A stretch of DNA of 64,000 nt. Origin: Pseudobutyrivibrio sp. ACV-2 (GTDB lineage Bacteria > Bacillota > Clostridia > Lachnospirales > Lachnospiraceae). Positions 37,172 through 48,266 of the stretch are shown here, in pieces. Positions within the stretch are counted from its first letter, which is position 1. Each line of letters opens with the position of its first letter. The position numbers and the translations under genes are program-made. The DNA lies in contig NZ_FNQZ01000002.1 in the NCBI RefSeq assembly GCF_900107545.1, positions 124,001 through 188,000 of the forward strand. The letters run 5' to 3'. The notes under the pieces were generated by a model. The model searched no databases, was not told the DNA's origin, and worked only from the letters and a program-made list of their open reading frames with translations.

Positions 37172-37250
37172 GATTTTCCTCCTTTCCATGCCCTTTTTTC
37201 AAAGGTTGTGGTCAATCTATAATTGAACATACTGAAAACGTCCGGTTAAT

Positions 37251-37279
37251 AGTATAGCTAGCGTTTTTAGGTATGTCAA
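37251..37279 (-). promoter_or_regulatory. Promoter before rpmJ (alpha operon)
   Basis: On the minus strand TTGACA, a 17-nt spacer and TATACT. Initiation would fall near 37244, giving a ~73-nt leader before rpmJ. It allows rpmJ-rpsM-rpsK-rpsD-rpoA-rplQ to be made independently of the S10/spc promoter. Confidence 0.88.
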
Positions 37280-37314
37280 TAACAAATTAATTTATTTTTG
37301 TGTCAAATCTGTGT

Positions 37315-37533
37315 CTATTTATCTCTCCAAATGATTCTACCCTTTGATAAATCATAAGGACTCATTTCAATAGTAACTTTATCACCAGGTAAGATACGAA
37401 TGTAATTCTGTCTTAACTTACCGCTTATATGAGCAAGAATCTGATGACCGTTTTCAAGCTCAACCTTAAACATAGCATTTGGAAGTTTTTCAACTACAAC
37501 TCCCTCTACTTCAATAACATCTGCCTTAGACAT
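37315..37533 (-). CDS. infA: Translation initiation factor IF-1
   Basis: 72 aa, one S1-type OB fold. [20 protein letters not shown] and the [12 protein letters not shown]-like end ([16 protein letters not shown]) are diagnostic. It overlaps the KOW gene by 8 bases. Confidence 0.98.
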   Translation of the reverse strand: MSKADVIEVEGVVVEKLPNAMFKVELENGHQILAHISGKLRQNYIRILPGDKVTIEMSPYDLSKGRIIWRDK

Positions 37534-37792
37534 CTTTATTCCTCCTATTATAAACTTTAAGAATTCTTTTAATGGTTAAATCATCCAATGGCTTTGAACT
37601 ATCATAAATTTCAAAAACCTCAGTTGGAAGATTTTTTATTAGTTGTAAATGAATTTTTTTCTTTTTCTTAGGCTTGATCATGGTCTTTGTCGTACCATTT
37701 ACAATCATATAGTAATCACCGATTTCTTCAATAACTACATATACTTGTTTAGCATCATGACCAGCCTTTGATGTTGCAAGCATTAAATCCAT
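37526..37792 (-). CDS. KOW-domain RNA-binding protein (L14e-like)
   Basis: 88 aa small basic protein. A KOW-like N-terminus ([19 protein letters not shown]) is followed by a lysine-rich patch (PKKKKKIHL) and a charged tail. A small protein of this type is commonly found between map and infA in Clostridia and is thought to bind RNA or ribosomes; its function is not established. It overlaps map by 10 bases and infA by 8, so it is translationally coupled. Confidence 0.85.
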   Translation of the reverse strand: MDLMLATSKAGHDAKQVYVVIEEIGDYYMIVNGTTKTMIKPKKKKKIHLQLIKNLPTEVFEIYDSSKPLDDLTIKRILKVYNRRNKDV

Positions 37793-38583
37793 TTGTTTCC
37801 CTCCGGATTTGCAAGCTCTGTTGGTGTAAGAGTTAATATTTCAGGAGCACCATCTGTAATTACGATTGTATTTTCATAATGAGCTGAAAGTGATTCATCC
37901 ATAGTAACTACTGTCCATTCATCATCCATCCATGCAACTTCAGGACCACCCGCATTAATCATTGGCTCAATGGCAAGTGTCATACCTTTTATTAATTTAG
38001 TACCTTTTCTAAACTTACGACGGAAGTTTGGAATCTCTGGAGCTTCATGAAGTGAAGTTCCTATTCCATGCCCTACCAATTCTCTGACTACACCGTAACC
38101 ACAACTCTCGGCATATTCCTGAATGGCACCGGAAATATCAAATAAATGATTTCCCGCAGTTGCATATTTCATACCCTGGAAAAATGACTGTCTGGTTCTT
38201 TCAATAAGAAGTCTTGCTTCCTCGCTTATTTCACCAATGCCTACTGTACGAGCAGCATCTGAGTGATAACCTTTATAAAGGACTCCAGTATCAAGACTGA
38301 CAATGTCACCACTTACAAGGATACGATCATCCGTTGGTATACCATGAACCACTTCGTCATTAACTGAAACACAAACACTTCCTGGAAATCCATACAAGCC
38401 TTTAAAATTCGGCTCGCAACCAAAGCTTCTGATAACCTCTTCGCCTAATCTGTCAACCTCAAGTGTTGACATGCCCTCATGAATTTCTTTTGCAAGAGTT
38501 TCATGAACCTGAGCTAGGATTTTACCAGCTTCACGCATTAATTGAATTTCTTCTTCAGTTTTAATAGTAATAACTTCTGACAT
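37783..38583 (-). CDS. map: Type I methionine aminopeptidase
   Basis: 266 aa metalloenzyme that removes the N-terminal Met. Metal ligands: Asp in SLDTGVLYKG, Asp in HSDAARTVG, His in GHGIGTSLHE, Glu in AIEPMI and Glu near the end. It starts one base after the adk stop and overlaps the KOW gene. The adk-map pair is standard in the spc operon of Firmicutes. Confidence 0.97.
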   Translation of the reverse strand: MSEVITIKTEEEIQLMREAGKILAQVHETLAKEIHEGMSTLEVDRLGEEVIRSFGCEPNFKGLYGFPGSVCVSVNDEVVHGIPTDDRILVSGDIVSLDTGVLYKGYHSDAARTVGIGEISEEARLLIERTRQSFFQGMKYATAGNHLFDISGAIQEYAESCGYGVVRELVGHGIGTSLHEAPEIPNFRRKFRKGTKLIKGMTLAIEPMINAGGPEVAWMDDEWTVVTMDESLSAHYENTIVITDGAPEILTLTPTELANPEGNKWI

Positions 38584-38584
38584 C

Positions 38585-39229
38585 TTAAGCTCCTAAAATA
38601 GCTGTGATATCCTCAAATACTTTTTCCATTGGCTGTGTACCATCTACAGACTTAAGAATACCCTTGCCATTATAATAATCAATAAGTGGCTGTGTCTGAT
38701 CATGATAAACATCAAGTCTCTTCTTAACTGTTTCTGGCTTGTCATCATCTCTGAGAACAAGATCGCTGCCACATGAATCACAAACGCCTTCCTTTTTTGG
38801 TGGAATAGAAACGATGTGATATGTTGCACCACAGTTAAGACAAGCTCTACGACCTGACATTCTGTTGATAATGTTTTCATCTGGAACATCTACATCGATT
38901 GCATAATCCATTGACTGACCAATTTTAGTAAGTGCAGCGTCAAGAGCCTCTGCCTGTGGAATAGTTCTTGGGAAACCATCTAAAACAAATCCGTTTTTAG
39001 CATCATCCTGTGCAATACGGTCCATAACGAGATCACATGTAAGTTCATCTGGAACAAGCAAACCCTGATCCATGTATTCCTTTGCCTTTTTACCAAGTTC
39101 TGTCCCGTTTTTTATGTTAGCACGGAATATATCACCTGTAGAAATGTGAGGAATAGAATACTTGCTGGCAATCTGCTTTGCCTGTGTTCCTTTGCCTGCA
39201 CCAGGTGCACCTAACATAATAATCTTCAT
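38585..39229 (-). CDS. adk: Adenylate kinase, zinc-binding lid form
   Basis: 214 aa. The P-loop is [10 protein letters not shown] at residues 7-16, then STGDIFR and LDGFPRT. The lid has four cysteines (CLNC ... CDSC), which bind zinc in Gram-positive enzymes. It equilibrates AMP, ADP and ATP. Lies after secY with a ~90-nt gap that contains an imperfect stem (CTAAAGAGATAC / GTATCCCTTAG). Confidence 0.97.
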   Translation of the reverse strand: MKIIMLGAPGAGKGTQAKQIASKYSIPHISTGDIFRANIKNGTELGKKAKEYMDQGLLVPDELTCDLVMDRIAQDDAKNGFVLDGFPRTIPQAEALDAALTKIGQSMDYAIDVDVPDENIINRMSGRRACLNCGATYHIVSIPPKKEGVCDSCGSDLVLRDDDKPETVKKRLDVYHDQTQPLIDYYNGKGILKSVDGTQPMEKVFEDITAILGA

Positions 39230-39319
39230 ATCATAAACCCTCCTGGATAGATGTATTTTTCTCTATAAACACCTAAAGAGATACACAGTATTCTGCGTAT
39301 CCCTTAGATGAACTAATGA

Positions 39320-40636
39320 CTATTTGTCATTTAAAAATCCTTTGTAATTACGAACCATCATCTGTGACTCTACCTGCTTAAGTGTTTCAACGATAACACC
39401 AACAATAATGATAATTGAAGTACCACCGAAAGAAACGCTTGCGCCAACCAAGCCATTAAAGATGAGTGGAAGTAATGCTACGATTGCAAGTCCAATTGCA
39501 CCAATAAAAATAATGTGCTGTAAGATACCTGTTAAATAGTCTGAAGTTGGCTTACCAGGTCTGATACCAGGGATAAATCCACCAGATCTCTTAAGATTTT
39601 CAGCAATCTCAAGAGGATTGAAAGTAATCTCTGTATAGAAATAAGCAAATCCAATAATTAAAAGAACATATACAAATGCTCCTATTGAATTTACCCAGTT
39701 TCCTGGATTGAACCAATTTGACTGATTCATAGCATTTAATACTTTACCCCAGAATCCTGTAACACCGTTCTTTGCGAACAACTGAACAAGCATTATAGGT
39801 GTCTGAAGTAATGATTGAGCGAAAATAACCGGGATAACACCTGCTGTATTAACCTTCATAGGAATAACAGACGAGTTACCTCCTACCTGTCTTCTGCCCT
39901 GAATTTTATTGGAATACTGTACTGGAATACGTCTTTCTGCACTCTGTAAGATTACAACGAACACAACAAGCGCAACAATGATAGCGGCAATAATAACACC
40001 AGCAAGTGTTGCTTTTGCAATTGTTCTACCAGACATAAACTGCTCATAAAGCTTTGTTAAATCAGCTGGAATACGGCTAATGATATTGATAGTAAGAACT
40101 ATAGAAATACCATTACCAATACCCTTTTCTGTAATTCTCTCACCGATCCACATAAGAACAGCAGAACCAGCTGTAAGAGAAGCAACTACTAAAATAACAT
40201 AAAGTGGGTTATAAGCTACAAGATATCCACTTCTTCCAAAACCAATTGCCATTGCAATTGATTCACCAAGTGCCAAGGCAATAGTAAGATAACGTGTTAT
40301 CTGTGTCATCTTTTTTCTGCCCGCTTCACCATCACGCTGCATTTCTTCTAACTTTGGAAATGCAATTGTAAGCAACTGCATTATGATAGAAGATGTAATG
40401 TATGGTGTAATGTTCAGCGCGAAAACTGACATTGATGAAAAAGAACCACCAGTGATTGAATCAAAGAAATTCAATGCACTGTCACTATCCGCGAAGAGAC
40501 TGCTAAAGGCACTGCCATTGATGCCAGGCACTGGAAGCAAGCTTCCAAGCCTAACAACAATAAGCATCAAAAATGTAAAACCAATTCGTCTTCTTAAATC
40601 TTTGATTTTAAAAGCATCGCGTAGTGTTTGAAGCAT
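39320..40636 (-). CDS. secY: Preprotein translocase subunit SecY
   Basis: 438 aa with ten membrane helices, the channel of the Sec system. The plug-region start GSLLPVPGIN, the GIGNGISI block (TEKGIGNGISIVL) and the FKP-like cytoplasmic end (GGFIPGIRPGKPTSDYL) are diagnostic. It overlaps the rplO stop by one base (TAATG), the usual coupling. Confidence 0.98.
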   Translation of the reverse strand: MLQTLRDAFKIKDLRRRIGFTFLMLIVVRLGSLLPVPGINGSAFSSLFADSDSALNFFDSITGGSFSSMSVFALNITPYITSSIIMQLLTIAFPKLEEMQRDGEAGRKKMTQITRYLTIALALGESIAMAIGFGRSGYLVAYNPLYVILVVASLTAGSAVLMWIGERITEKGIGNGISIVLTINIISRIPADLTKLYEQFMSGRTIAKATLAGVIIAAIIVALVVFVVILQSAERRIPVQYSNKIQGRRQVGGNSSVIPMKVNTAGVIPVIFAQSLLQTPIMLVQLFAKNGVTGFWGKVLNAMNQSNWFNPGNWVNSIGAFVYVLLIIGFAYFYTEITFNPLEIAENLKRSGGFIPGIRPGKPTSDYLTGILQHIIFIGAIGLAIVALLPLIFNGLVGASVSFGGTSIIIIVGVIVETLKQVESQMMVRNYKGFLNDK

Positions 40637-41079
40637 TAGATCACCTCAACTGTTCCGCCTAAAGCTTCAATTTTTTCTTTTGCGCTAGCGCTGAATGCAT
40701 TAGCCTTGACATTAAGCTTCTTTGTAAGCTCTCCGTTACCAAGAATCTTAACGCCATCACGAGGGTTCTTAATGATACCGCACTCGATAAGTGTATCAAC
40801 AGTTACAGTAGCACCATCATCAAATCTCTCTAAATAAGAAACATTGATACCAACGATTTCCTTTGTATTTCTATTCTTGAAACCACGCTTAGGAAGACGT
40901 CTGTATAAAGGCATCTGTCCACCTTCGAATCCAAGTCTAATGCTTCCGCCAGAACGAGCCTTCTGTCCCTTATGACCCTTACCAGCAGTCTTGCCATTTC
41001 CTGAACCGTGACCACGGCCTCTTCTGAAATTATCGCTGTGCTTTGAGCCTTCTGCTGGCTGTAAGTTAGATAAATCCAT
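40636..41079 (-). CDS. rplO: 50S ribosomal protein L15
   Basis: 147 aa. The glycine/basic N-terminus ([20 protein letters not shown]) and the [18 protein letters not shown] block are diagnostic. Late assembly protein of the large subunit. Overlaps secY by one base. Confidence 0.98.
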   Translation of the reverse strand: MDLSNLQPAEGSKHSDNFRRGRGHGSGNGKTAGKGHKGQKARSGGSIRLGFEGGQMPLYRRLPKRGFKNRNTKEIVGINVSYLERFDDGATVTVDTLIECGIIKNPRDGVKILGNGELTKKLNVKANAFSASAKEKIEALGGTVEVI

Positions 41080-41096
41080 TATGGCACCTCCTTCTA

Positions 41097-41282
41097 TTAA
41101 ATTTCTTCAACTTTTACTAAGTGATTGACCATTCTAAGCATTCCGCGAACGCTGTCGTTGTCAGGAAGCTCAACAGTCTTATTGACCTTTCTAAGGCCAA
41201 GTGCTTCTACAGTCTTCTTGTTCTTTGGAACAGCACCGATTGTAGACTTTACGAGTGTTACTCTTAACTTCTTCTCTGCCAT
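41097..41282 (-). CDS. rpmD: 50S ribosomal protein L30
   Basis: 61 aa. [19 protein letters not shown] and [10 protein letters not shown] are typical of L30. It lies 13 bases after rpsE. SD and length normal. Confidence 0.97.
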   Translation of the reverse strand: MAEKKLRVTLVKSTIGAVPKNKKTVEALGLRKVNKTVELPDNDSVRGMLRMVNHLVKVEEI

Positions 41283-41295
41283 TTACCTTTCCTCC

Positions 41296-41805
41296 TTAAG
41301 CAAGAATGTCTTCAACCTTCTTGCCACGAGCCTTAGCTACTTCTTCAGGTGACTTAAGAAGCTTAAGTCCTTCGATAGTAGCAAGAACAACGTTCTGCTT
41401 ATTTGATGATCCAAGTGACTTTGTACGGATGTTTCCGATACCTGCAAGCTCACATACGGCACGAGCTGGACCACCAGCGATGATACCAGTACCTTCTGGA
41501 GCCTTCTTAAGAAGTACAGAAGCGCCTGTGTGCTTACCCTGAATATCGTGTGTAATACTGTGGTTGTCATCAAGCTTAACTGTGATAAGCTTCTTCATAG
41601 CATCTTCCTTACCCTTGCGGATAGCTTCTGGAATTTCAGCTGCCTTGCCAAGTCCAGCGCCAACGTGTCCGTTCTTATCGCCTACTACAACAAGAGCTGT
41701 GAAACGCATGTTACGTCCACCCTTAACAACCTTTGTTACACGCTTAATTTCTACAACCTGCTCAGTTAATTCTAACTGGCTAGCGTCAATGATTTCACGT
41801 TTCAT
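41296..41805 (-). CDS. rpsE: 30S ribosomal protein S5
   Basis: 169 aa. The double-stranded RNA-binding N-terminal domain has [22 protein letters not shown]; the C-terminal has [17 protein letters not shown]. Mutations here affect spectinomycin response and fidelity in other bacteria. In order after rplR. Confidence 0.98.
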   Translation of the reverse strand: MKREIIDASQLELTEQVVEIKRVTKVVKGGRNMRFTALVVVGDKNGHVGAGLGKAAEIPEAIRKGKEDAMKKLITVKLDDNHSITHDIQGKHTGASVLLKKAPEGTGIIAGGPARAVCELAGIGNIRTKSLGSSNKQNVVLATIEGLKLLKSPEEVAKARGKKVEDILA

Positions 41806-41816
41806 GTGTTCTCCTC

Positions 41817-42185
41817 CTAGAATTCTAATCCAGCTTCTCTAGCTGCATCTGCTAAAGCTGCAACCTTGCCGGCATAAATGTAACCACCTCTGTCGAAAAC
41901 GACTTCCTTGATTCCCTTTTCCTGTGCCTTCTTAGCAATAACAGTACCAAGCTTTGAAGCAGCTTCTACGTTATTTGTCTTTGCAAGATCTGCCTTAACG
42001 TCAGCGTCAAGAGTAGATGCTGAAACGAGTGTATTTCCACATGTGTCATCGATAACCTGAACGTACATGTGATTATTGCTTCTGAACACTGCTAAACGAG
42101 GTCTTTCTGCAGTACCGGCTAGAGTGTTACGAAGTCTTCTATGCTTTGTCTGGCGAATTACTGATCTAGATTTTTTACTTACCAT
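41817..42185 (-). CDS. rplR: 50S ribosomal protein L18
   Basis: 122 aa; binds 5S rRNA with L5. [18 protein letters not shown] and [20 protein letters not shown] are diagnostic. Lies between rplF and rpsE. Confidence 0.98.
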   Translation of the reverse strand: MVSKKSRSVIRQTKHRRLRNTLAGTAERPRLAVFRSNNHMYVQVIDDTCGNTLVSASTLDADVKADLAKTNNVEAASKLGTVIAKKAQEKGIKEVVFDRGGYIYAGKVAALADAAREAGLEF

Positions 42186-42204
42186 TATACATTCACTCCT
42201 TTAC

Positions 42205-42744
42205 TTATTTCTTACCGGTCTTACCGACTTTACGTCTAATAACTTCATCAGCGTACTTAATACCCTTACCCTTGTATGGCTCAGGTCTTCTCTTATCTCT
42301 AATGTTGGCAGCGTACTGTCCAACCTTTTCCTTGTCGATACCCTTGATGATAATTTTATTTCCGTCAACAGTTGACTCAACACCCTCAGGATCTTCCATC
42401 TCTACTGGGTGAGAATAACCAAGGTTAAGAGTAAGCTTGTTTCCAGCCTTAGATGCTCTGTAACCAACACCGTTAACCTCAAGAGTCTTCTCATAGCCTG
42501 CTGTAACACCAACAACCATGTTGTTGATAAGTGTTCTTGTAAGACCATGTAAAGACTTCATTTTCTTTAAATCATTAGGTCTTGTAACAACGATTTCTTC
42601 ACCCTCAAGCTTGATATCCATCTCTGATGGAAGTGTTCTCTCAAGAGTGCCCTTAGGACCTTTTACAGTCACATGATTATTTTCTGCAATATCAACTGTA
42701 ACACCAGCTGGAACTGCGATTGGCATTCTTCCTATACGTGACAT
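42205..42744 (-). CDS. rplF: 50S ribosomal protein L6
   Basis: 179 aa. [15 protein letters not shown] and the C-terminal [19 protein letters not shown] are diagnostic. Next to the factor-binding site. The 88-nt gap before it contains CCGG and TTTGGT/ACCAAA inverted repeats, the second overlapping the rpsH stop. Confidence 0.98.
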   Translation of the reverse strand: MSRIGRMPIAVPAGVTVDIAENNHVTVKGPKGTLERTLPSEMDIKLEGEEIVVTRPNDLKKMKSLHGLTRTLINNMVVGVTAGYEKTLEVNGVGYRASKAGNKLTLNLGYSHPVEMEDPEGVESTVDGNKIIIKGIDKEKVGQYAANIRDKRRPEPYKGKGIKYADEVIRRKVGKTGKK

Positions 42745-42832
42745 GCCCGTACCTCCTTAATATAAACTGTATGTCCGGCTTCTATAACCGGGTTATACTT
42801 TAGGTAAATTAGTAACTAATGGTTTGGTCTGA

Positions 42833-43234
42833 TTACCAAACGTATGCAAGAACTTCGCCACCAACCTGAAGCTTACGAGCTTCCTTATCTGTGATGATGC
42901 CCTTGTTTGTAGAAAGGATAGCGATACCAAGACCACCTAAAACGTATGGGATATCGTCCTTACCTGCGTAAATACGAAGACCTGGCTTAGAGATTCTCTT
43001 AATACCAGAAATAATCTTCTCGTTCTTGTTTGCACCGTACTTTAATGTAACACGGATATCCTTGAAGTTACCATTATCAACGATGTCGTACTTTGTGATA
43101 AATCCTTCATCAACAAGAATGTCTGCAATTGCAATCTTCATCTTTGATGCAGGAACATCTACTGTATCATGTTTTGCAGTATTTGCATTACGGATTCTTG
43201 TAAGCATATCTGCTATTGGATCACTCATTGTCAT
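42833..43234 (-). CDS. rpsH: 30S ribosomal protein S8
   Basis: 133 aa. [19 protein letters not shown] and the C-terminal [18 protein letters not shown] are diagnostic. S8 binds 16S helix 21 and represses the spc operon in E. coli. ATG 43234 is kept because AGGAGG lies 10 bases before it. Confidence 0.98.
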   Translation of the reverse strand: MTMSDPIADMLTRIRNANTAKHDTVDVPASKMKIAIADILVDEGFITKYDIVDNGNFKDIRVTLKYGANKNEKIISGIKRISKPGLRIYAGKDDIPYVLGGLGIAILSTNKGIITDKEARKLQVGGEVLAYVW

Positions 43235-43274
43235 GATGCAATTTCCTCCTAATTATCAATCTGTGCTCGCTTAA

Positions 43275-43460
43275 TTACCATGAAGCTTTCTTAACGCCAG
43301 GAATCTGTCCCTTGTAAGCTAATTCACGGAAACATACTCTACAAATACCATACTTTCTAAGGTATGCATGTGGACGACCGCAGATTTTGCAGCGGCTATA
43401 TTCCTGTGTAGAAAACTTAGCTGCGCGCTGCTGCTTAACTTTCATTGACTTCTTTGCCAT
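43275..43460 (-). CDS. rpsZ: 30S ribosomal protein S14, zinc (type Z) form
   Basis: 61 aa from ATG 43460 ([11 protein letters not shown]). Zinc ligands are Cys24, Cys27, Cys40 and Cys43. The frame stays open to 43529, but that extension runs into the rplE stop region, lacks family similarity, and GGAGG precedes 43460. Only this C+ copy is in the window. Confidence 0.97.
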   Translation of the reverse strand: MAKKSMKVKQQRAAKFSTQEYSRCKICGRPHAYLRKYGICRVCFRELAYKGQIPGVKKASW

Positions 43461-43470
43461 AACTTTCCTC

Positions 43471-44016
43471 CTATGCTTCCTTAGCGAAAGGCATATTGAA
43501 TAAACGAAGTAATTCTCTAGCCTCTTCATCTGTCTTAGCTGTAGTTACAAAGATGATATCCATACCACGAGTCTTGTCAATCTTATCGTACTCGATCTCT
43601 GGGAAGATAATCTGCTCCTTGATACCAAGTGCATAGTTTCCTCTTCCATCGAAGGAATTAGGATTTACACCTCTAAAGTCACGTACACGTGGAAGTGCAA
43701 GGTTGATGAGACGATCTGCGAACTCATACATCTTCTCACCACGAAGTGTAGTCTTGCAACCGATTGCCATACCTTCACGAATCTTGAAGTTAGCAACTGA
43801 ATTCTTAGCCTTTGTTGTAACTGCTTTCTGGCCTGTAATCTTTTCCATATCATTAACTGCAGACTCAAGAAGCTTTGCATTGTCCTTTGCTTCGCCAACA
43901 CCCATGTTGACAACGATCTTTTCGATCTTAGGAACTTCCATAATATTCTTGTATCCGAACTTCTCTACCATTGCTGGTACGATCTCATTAAGATACTGAT
44001 CTTTTAATCTACTCAA
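43471..44016 (-). CDS. rplE: 50S ribosomal protein L5
   Basis: 181 aa; binds 5S rRNA at the central protuberance. [16 protein letters not shown] and the tail [20 protein letters not shown] are diagnostic. 10 bases before the rpsZ start. Confidence 0.98.
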   Translation of the reverse strand: MSRLKDQYLNEIVPAMVEKFGYKNIMEVPKIEKIVVNMGVGEAKDNAKLLESAVNDMEKITGQKAVTTKAKNSVANFKIREGMAIGCKTTLRGEKMYEFADRLINLALPRVRDFRGVNPNSFDGRGNYALGIKEQIIFPEIEYDKIDKTRGMDIIFVTTAKTDEEARELLRLFNMPFAKEA

Positions 44017-44038
44017 CGAACTGTTCTCCTTTCTTCAA

Positions 44039-44350
44039 TTAGTCAATCACTTCGCCAGTCTTCTTAGCGAAACGGACTTTCTTATCTCCGTCCATCTTGA
44101 AGCCAACGCGTGTAGGCTGACCGTTATGAAGTAACATAACATTTGAAGCATCGATAGGAGCTTCCTGCTCGATGATACCGCCTGCCTGGTTAGCCATGCT
44201 AGGCTTAACATGACGCTTAACCATGTTAACACCTTCAACTGTAACAGTGTTATTCTTCTTATCTACTGCGATAACCTTACCTTCGTTATTTACATCGCCA
44301 CCAGCGATGACACGAACTGTATCGCCCTTTTTAATCTTCATAGTTGCCAT
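44039..44350 (-). CDS. rplX: 50S ribosomal protein L24
   Basis: 103 aa with a KOW motif (KIKKGDTVRVIAGGDVNNEG). An early assembly initiator. The ATG is placed 8 bases after AGGAGG. Normal length and order. Confidence 0.98.
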   Translation of the reverse strand: MATMKIKKGDTVRVIAGGDVNNEGKVIAVDKKNNTVTVEGVNMVKRHVKPSMANQAGGIIEQEAPIDASNVMLLHNGQPTRVGFKMDGDKKVRFAKKTGEVID

Positions 44351-44362
44351 TTACTCTTCCTC

Positions 44363-44731
44363 CTACAATACTTCTGGAGCGAGAGAAACAATCTTCATGA
44401 ACTGCTTCTCACGAAGCTCTCTAGCTACAGGTCCAAAAATACGAGTTCCTCTTGGAGTCTTGTCATCCTTGATGATGACTGCAGCATTTTCATCAAACTT
44501 GATATATGAACCATCTTTACGACGGGCACCCTTTACTGAACGAACAACTACTGCCTTAACTACATCACCCTTCTTTACAACGCCACCTGGTGTTGCATCC
44601 TTAACGGTAGCAGTAATAATGTCGCCAATGTTGGCATATCTTCTTGTAGATCCACCCATAACACGGATAACAAGGATTTCCTTGGCACCAGTATTATCAG
44701 CTACCTTTAATCTACTTTCCTGTTGTACCAT
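44363..44731 (-). CDS. rplN: 50S ribosomal protein L14
   Basis: 122 aa. [19 protein letters not shown] and the [19 protein letters not shown] end are diagnostic. Contacts 16S helix 14 at an intersubunit bridge. Confidence 0.98.
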   Translation of the reverse strand: MVQQESRLKVADNTGAKEILVIRVMGGSTRRYANIGDIITATVKDATPGGVVKKGDVVKAVVVRSVKGARRKDGSYIKFDENAAVIIKDDKTPRGTRIFGPVARELREKQFMKIVSLAPEVL

Positions 44732-44749
44732 TATAGTAGCCTCCTTTAA

Positions 44750-45004
44750 TTATTTTGCTCTCTCGATTACTTCAACGAGTCTCCATCTCTTATCCTTAGA
44801 GAGTGGTCTTGTCTCCATAACCTTTACTGTATCACCGATGTGAGCATCGCCGTTCTCATCGTGTGCCTTAAGCTTATATGTCTTCTTAACGATCTTGTTG
44901 TAAAGTGGATGCTTTACATTGTCACGGATTGCAACAACGATTGTCTTATCCATCTTGTCGCTTACAACAACACCTGTACGTGTTTTTCTTAAGTTTCTTT
45001 CCAC
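44750..45004 (-). CDS. rpsQ: 30S ribosomal protein S17
   Basis: 84 aa OB-fold protein. [19 protein letters not shown] and [19 protein letters not shown] are diagnostic. Order rpmC-rpsQ-rplN is standard. Confidence 0.98.
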   Translation of the reverse strand: MERNLRKTRTGVVVSDKMDKTIVVAIRDNVKHPLYNKIVKKTYKLKAHDENGDAHIGDTVKVMETRPLSKDKRWRLVEVIERAK

Positions 45005-45040
45005 GTTTTTGTTCTCCTTTCAAAAACTTCCGATTCTTTT

Positions 45041-45247
45041 TTACGCGTTCTTCTCAGCTTCTGTGATAACAGTCTGAATACGAGCGATGTTACGACGAAC
45101 CTCGCGAATTCTTGCTGTGTTATCTAACTGGTTTGTAGCATTCTGGAATCTTAAGTTGAAAAGTTCTTTCTTAGCTTCAACGAGCTGAGCATTAAGCTCT
45201 GCTACTGAAGTATTCTTTAAATCTTCTACGTACTTTGTATTCTTCAT
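45041..45247 (-). CDS. rpmC: 50S ribosomal protein L29
   Basis: 68 aa helical protein at the tunnel exit. [19 protein letters not shown] and the [12 protein letters not shown] end are typical. Overlaps rplP by one base. Confidence 0.97.
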   Translation of the reverse strand: MKNTKYVEDLKNTSVAELNAQLVEAKKELFNLRFQNATNQLDNTARIREVRRNIARIQTVITEAEKNA

Positions 45248-45675
45248 TATGCTTCACCGCCTTCTAAATCCTCACGGGAAACTATCTTGCACTTGCAAGG
45301 AAGTTTGTGTGTAGCGAGACGAAGTGCTTCTCTAGCAACTTCCTCAGATACTCCTGAGATCTCGAATAATACACGGCCCGGCTTAACAACAGCTACCCAA
45401 TATTCAAGTGTACCCTTTCCTGAACCCATTCGAGTTTCAGCAGGCTTTGCAGTAACAGGCTTGTCTGGGAAAATCTTAATCCAAACCTTACCACCACGCT
45501 TAATGTAACGTGTCATAGCGATACGAGCTGCTTCGATCTGATTTGACTTAATCCAAGCTGGCTCTGTTGCAACGATACCATACTCACCGTATGAAATCTT
45601 ATTTCCTCTTGAAGCTTTTCCAGCCATGTTCCCACGGAACTGCTTTCTATGCTTCGCTCTCTTTGGCATTAACAT
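45247..45675 (-). CDS. rplP: 50S ribosomal protein L16
   Basis: 142 aa from ATG 45675 ([17 protein letters not shown]). AGGAGGAG lies upstream of this start. The longer frame to 45723 would overlap the end of rpsC by 47 bases and adds residues not found in L16. Near the A-site of the large subunit. Confidence 0.97.
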   Translation of the reverse strand: MLMPKRAKHRKQFRGNMAGKASRGNKISYGEYGIVATEPAWIKSNQIEAARIAMTRYIKRGGKVWIKIFPDKPVTAKPAETRMGSGKGTLEYWVAVVKPGRVLFEISGVSEEVAREALRLATHKLPCKCKIVSREDLEGGEA

Positions 45676-45676
45676 A

Positions 45677-46336
45677 TTACTGAGCTCCTCCTTCCACATT
45701 CTTCTTCTTTGGAAGTACTTCACCCTTATAGATCCATACCTTTACGCCAACCTTACCATATGTAGTGTCAGCTTCAGCAAATCCATAATCGATATCAGCA
45801 CGGAGTGTCTGAAGTGGAATAGTACCTTCATTGTAAGACTCGCTACGCGCCATATCAGCACCACCAAGACGTCCTGAACAGCTTGTCTTGATACCCTTGA
45901 TACCAGTCTTCATTGCACGACCCATGCAAGACTTCATTGCTCTACGGAATGATACACGGTTCTCAAGCTGACCTGCGATGTTCTCAGCAACGAGCTGTGC
46001 ATCACGATCTGGTCTCTTGATTTCCTTGATATCTACAACAAGCTTATCGCTTGTCTGCTTTTGGAGCTCTGTCTTAATCTTGTCGATTTCAGCGCCGCCC
46101 TTACCGATAACAACGCCTGGCTTTGCTGTGTAAACAGTAACCTTTACACGACCTGCAGCTCTCTCGATTTCAATCTTTGAAACGCCTGCAGCATAAAGCT
46201 TCTTCTTAAGAAACTTTCTGATATTATAGTCTTCAACTAAGTAGTCTGAGAAGTTCTCGCCCTCAGCATACCACTTAGAATCCCAGTCCTTAATAACACC
46301 GACTCTTAAGCCATGAGGATTAACTTTCTGTCCCAT
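45677..46336 (-). CDS. rpsC: 30S ribosomal protein S3
   Basis: 219 aa. [20 protein letters not shown] is diagnostic; a KH domain has [15 protein letters not shown] near residue 75-90. Part of the mRNA entry site. Ends one base before the rplP start. Confidence 0.98.
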   Translation of the reverse strand: MGQKVNPHGLRVGVIKDWDSKWYAEGENFSDYLVEDYNIRKFLKKKLYAAGVSKIEIERAAGRVKVTVYTAKPGVVIGKGGAEIDKIKTELQKQTSDKLVVDIKEIKRPDRDAQLVAENIAGQLENRVSFRRAMKSCMGRAMKTGIKGIKTSCSGRLGGADMARSESYNEGTIPLQTLRADIDYGFAEADTTYGKVGVKVWIYKGEVLPKKKNVEGGAQ

Positions 46337-46347
46337 GTGTTGCCTCC

Positions 46348-46737
46348 TTAATTTTTCTGGTCAAGCACGATTGTGAGGTGGCTCATTCTCTTTTCGATTC
46401 TGTAAGCTCTACCCTGTGCTCTTGGTCTAATTCTCTTCATTGTAGGTCCCTTGTTTGCGTAGCACTCAGCTACAACAAGATCCTTACGATCTAAGCCGTT
46501 ATTGTTCTCAGCGTTTGCAATAGCAGACTTAAGTAATTTCTCTATAACACTTGAAGCGTATCTTGGATTGTACATTACGATAGCAAGAGCTGTGTCAACA
46601 TCCTTACCACGAATGGCATCAAGTACGAAACAAGCCTTCTGAACTGACATTCTAGCATAAGATAACTTTGCTGAAGGTCTTGTATCCTTTACATCGTTTC
46701 TCTCACGTTTAATTTGAGATCTATGTCCCTTAGCCAT
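46348..46737 (-). CDS. rplV: 50S ribosomal protein L22
   Basis: 129 aa. [20 protein letters not shown] and the [20 protein letters not shown] end are diagnostic; the long beta loop lines the exit tunnel. Confidence 0.98.
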   Translation of the reverse strand: MAKGHRSQIKRERNDVKDTRPSAKLSYARMSVQKACFVLDAIRGKDVDTALAIVMYNPRYASSVIEKLLKSAIANAENNNGLDRKDLVVAECYANKGPTMKRIRPRAQGRAYRIEKRMSHLTIVLDQKN

Positions 46738-46759
46738 GATTAAAACTCCTTTCTGTTAA

Positions 46760-47041
46760 TTAGCGTACCTTTGACTTCTTCTCGTCCTTACCGTGACCTC
46801 TGTAGGTTCTAGTAGCAACGAATTCTCCAAGCTTGTGTCCAACCATATCTTCTGTAACATATACTGGAACATGCTTTCTACCGTCATGTACTGCAATTGT
46901 ATGTCCAACCATCTGTGGGAAGATTGTAGAACGACGTGACCATGTCTTGATTACTGACTTGTCGCCGTTTGCGTTCATAGCTTCAACCTTCTTTAATAAG
47001 CTTGCATCAGCAAATGGTCCTTTTTTTAATGAACGTGCCAT
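46760..47041 (-). CDS. rpsS: 30S ribosomal protein S19
   Basis: 93 aa. [19 protein letters not shown] and [17 protein letters not shown] are diagnostic. In the head of the small subunit, next to S13. Confidence 0.98.
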   Translation of the reverse strand: MARSLKKGPFADASLLKKVEAMNANGDKSVIKTWSRRSTIFPQMVGHTIAVHDGRKHVPVYVTEDMVGHKLGEFVATRTYRGHGKDEKKSKVR

Positions 47042-47052
47042 GTGTATCCTCC

Positions 47053-47895
47053 TTATTTGATAGCTCTACCATCGCGTCTTCTTACGATGAGCTTGTTAGA
47101 CTGCTTGTGCTTCTTTCTTGTCTTGAGACCAAGAGCTGGCTTGCCCCAAGGTGTGCATGGACCTGGACGTCCGATAGGAGCGCGGCCCTCACCACCACCA
47201 TGTGGATGGTCATTAGGGTTCATAACAGAACCACGAACTGTAGGTCTGATACCCATGTGTCTCTTACGACCAGCTTTACCGATCTTAACAAGGTTGTGAT
47301 CACCGTTACCGATTACACCGATAGATGCGCGGCAGTTAAGAGGTACCATTCTCATTTCGCCTGAAGGAAGACGAAGTGTTGCATACTTTCCTTCTTTAGC
47401 CATGAGCTGAGCTGAGTTACCAGCTGAACGAACGAGCTGTCCGCCACGACCTGGATAAAGCTCAATATTATGAATAAGAGTACCAACTGGAATCTTCTCA
47501 AGTGGTAAGCAGTTACCAACTCTAACTTCAGCTTCAGCACCGTTCATAACTGTCATGCCGTCTGTAAGACCAGCTGGAGCAAGGATGTAAGCCTTCTCGC
47601 CGTCTGCATAGCAGATAAGAGCGATGTTAGCTGTTCTGTTTGGATCGTACTCTACGCCGATAACCTTTGCAGGAATTCCATCCTTATTTCTCTTGAAATC
47701 GATAAGTCTATATTTCTGTCTGTTACCGCCACCATGATGTCTAACGGTAATCTTACCCTGATTATTACGACCAGCGTGCTTCTTGAGTGAAACAAGAAGT
47801 GCCTTCTCTGGAGCCTTCTTTGTGATCTCAGAGAAATCAGAACCAGTCATATTTCTTCTCGAAGGTGTATATGGGTTATATGTCTTAATTCCCAT
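47053..47895 (-). CDS. rplB: 50S ribosomal protein L2
   Basis: 280 aa. [37 protein letters not shown] and the C-terminal [17 protein letters not shown] with the conserved His are diagnostic. Needed for peptidyl transfer assembly. A 71-nt gap separates it from rplW. Confidence 0.98.
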   Translation of the reverse strand: MGIKTYNPYTPSRRNMTGSDFSEITKKAPEKALLVSLKKHAGRNNQGKITVRHHGGGNRQKYRLIDFKRNKDGIPAKVIGVEYDPNRTANIALICYADGEKAYILAPAGLTDGMTVMNGAEAEVRVGNCLPLEKIPVGTLIHNIELYPGRGGQLVRSAGNSAQLMAKEGKYATLRLPSGEMRMVPLNCRASIGVIGNGDHNLVKIGKAGRKRHMGIRPTVRGSVMNPNDHPHGGGEGRAPIGRPGPCTPWGKPALGLKTRKKHKQSNKLIVRRRDGRAIK

Positions 47896-47966
47896 TTTTG
47901 TTCTCCTTTCAAAAACTCGTTTATTATCGCGCTCGACTGCGCATAAAATTATTTATCAGCTATATT

Positions 47967-48266
47967 TTAAAGTCCTGAGAAAATCTCGATATCTTTGCTA
48001 TCAGCTGTAAGCTGAACGATAGCCTTCTTTGTCTTTGCTGTCTTTCCGAAAGTCATTCCACGTCTCTTTGTCTTACCATCAGCGTTCATTGTGTTAACTG
48101 ATGAAACCTTAACTCCGTCGAACATCTTTTCAACAGCTTCCTTAATCATAGTCTTGTTAGCTTCTGGATGAACTAAGAAAGTGTACTTCTTTTCAGCCAT
48201 AGCGTTCATAGACTTCTCTGTGATTACAGGCTTAAGGATTACGTCATAGTACTGTACGTTTGCCAT
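47967..48266 (-). CDS. rplW: 50S ribosomal protein L23
   Basis: 99 aa. [18 protein letters not shown] is diagnostic. Docking site for trigger factor and SRP at the tunnel exit. Overlaps rplD by one base. Confidence 0.98.
   Translation of the reverse strand: MANVQYYDVILKPVITEKSMNAMAEKKYTFLVHPEANKTMIKEAVEKMFDGVKVSSVNTMNADGKTKRRGMTFGKTAKTKKAIVQLTADSKDIEIFSGL

Noticed and set aside
44223-44843. 206-aa plus-strand ORF over rplX-rplN-rpsQ
   Set aside because: It spans three ribosomal genes in antisense; strong codon bias of those genes explains the open frame.
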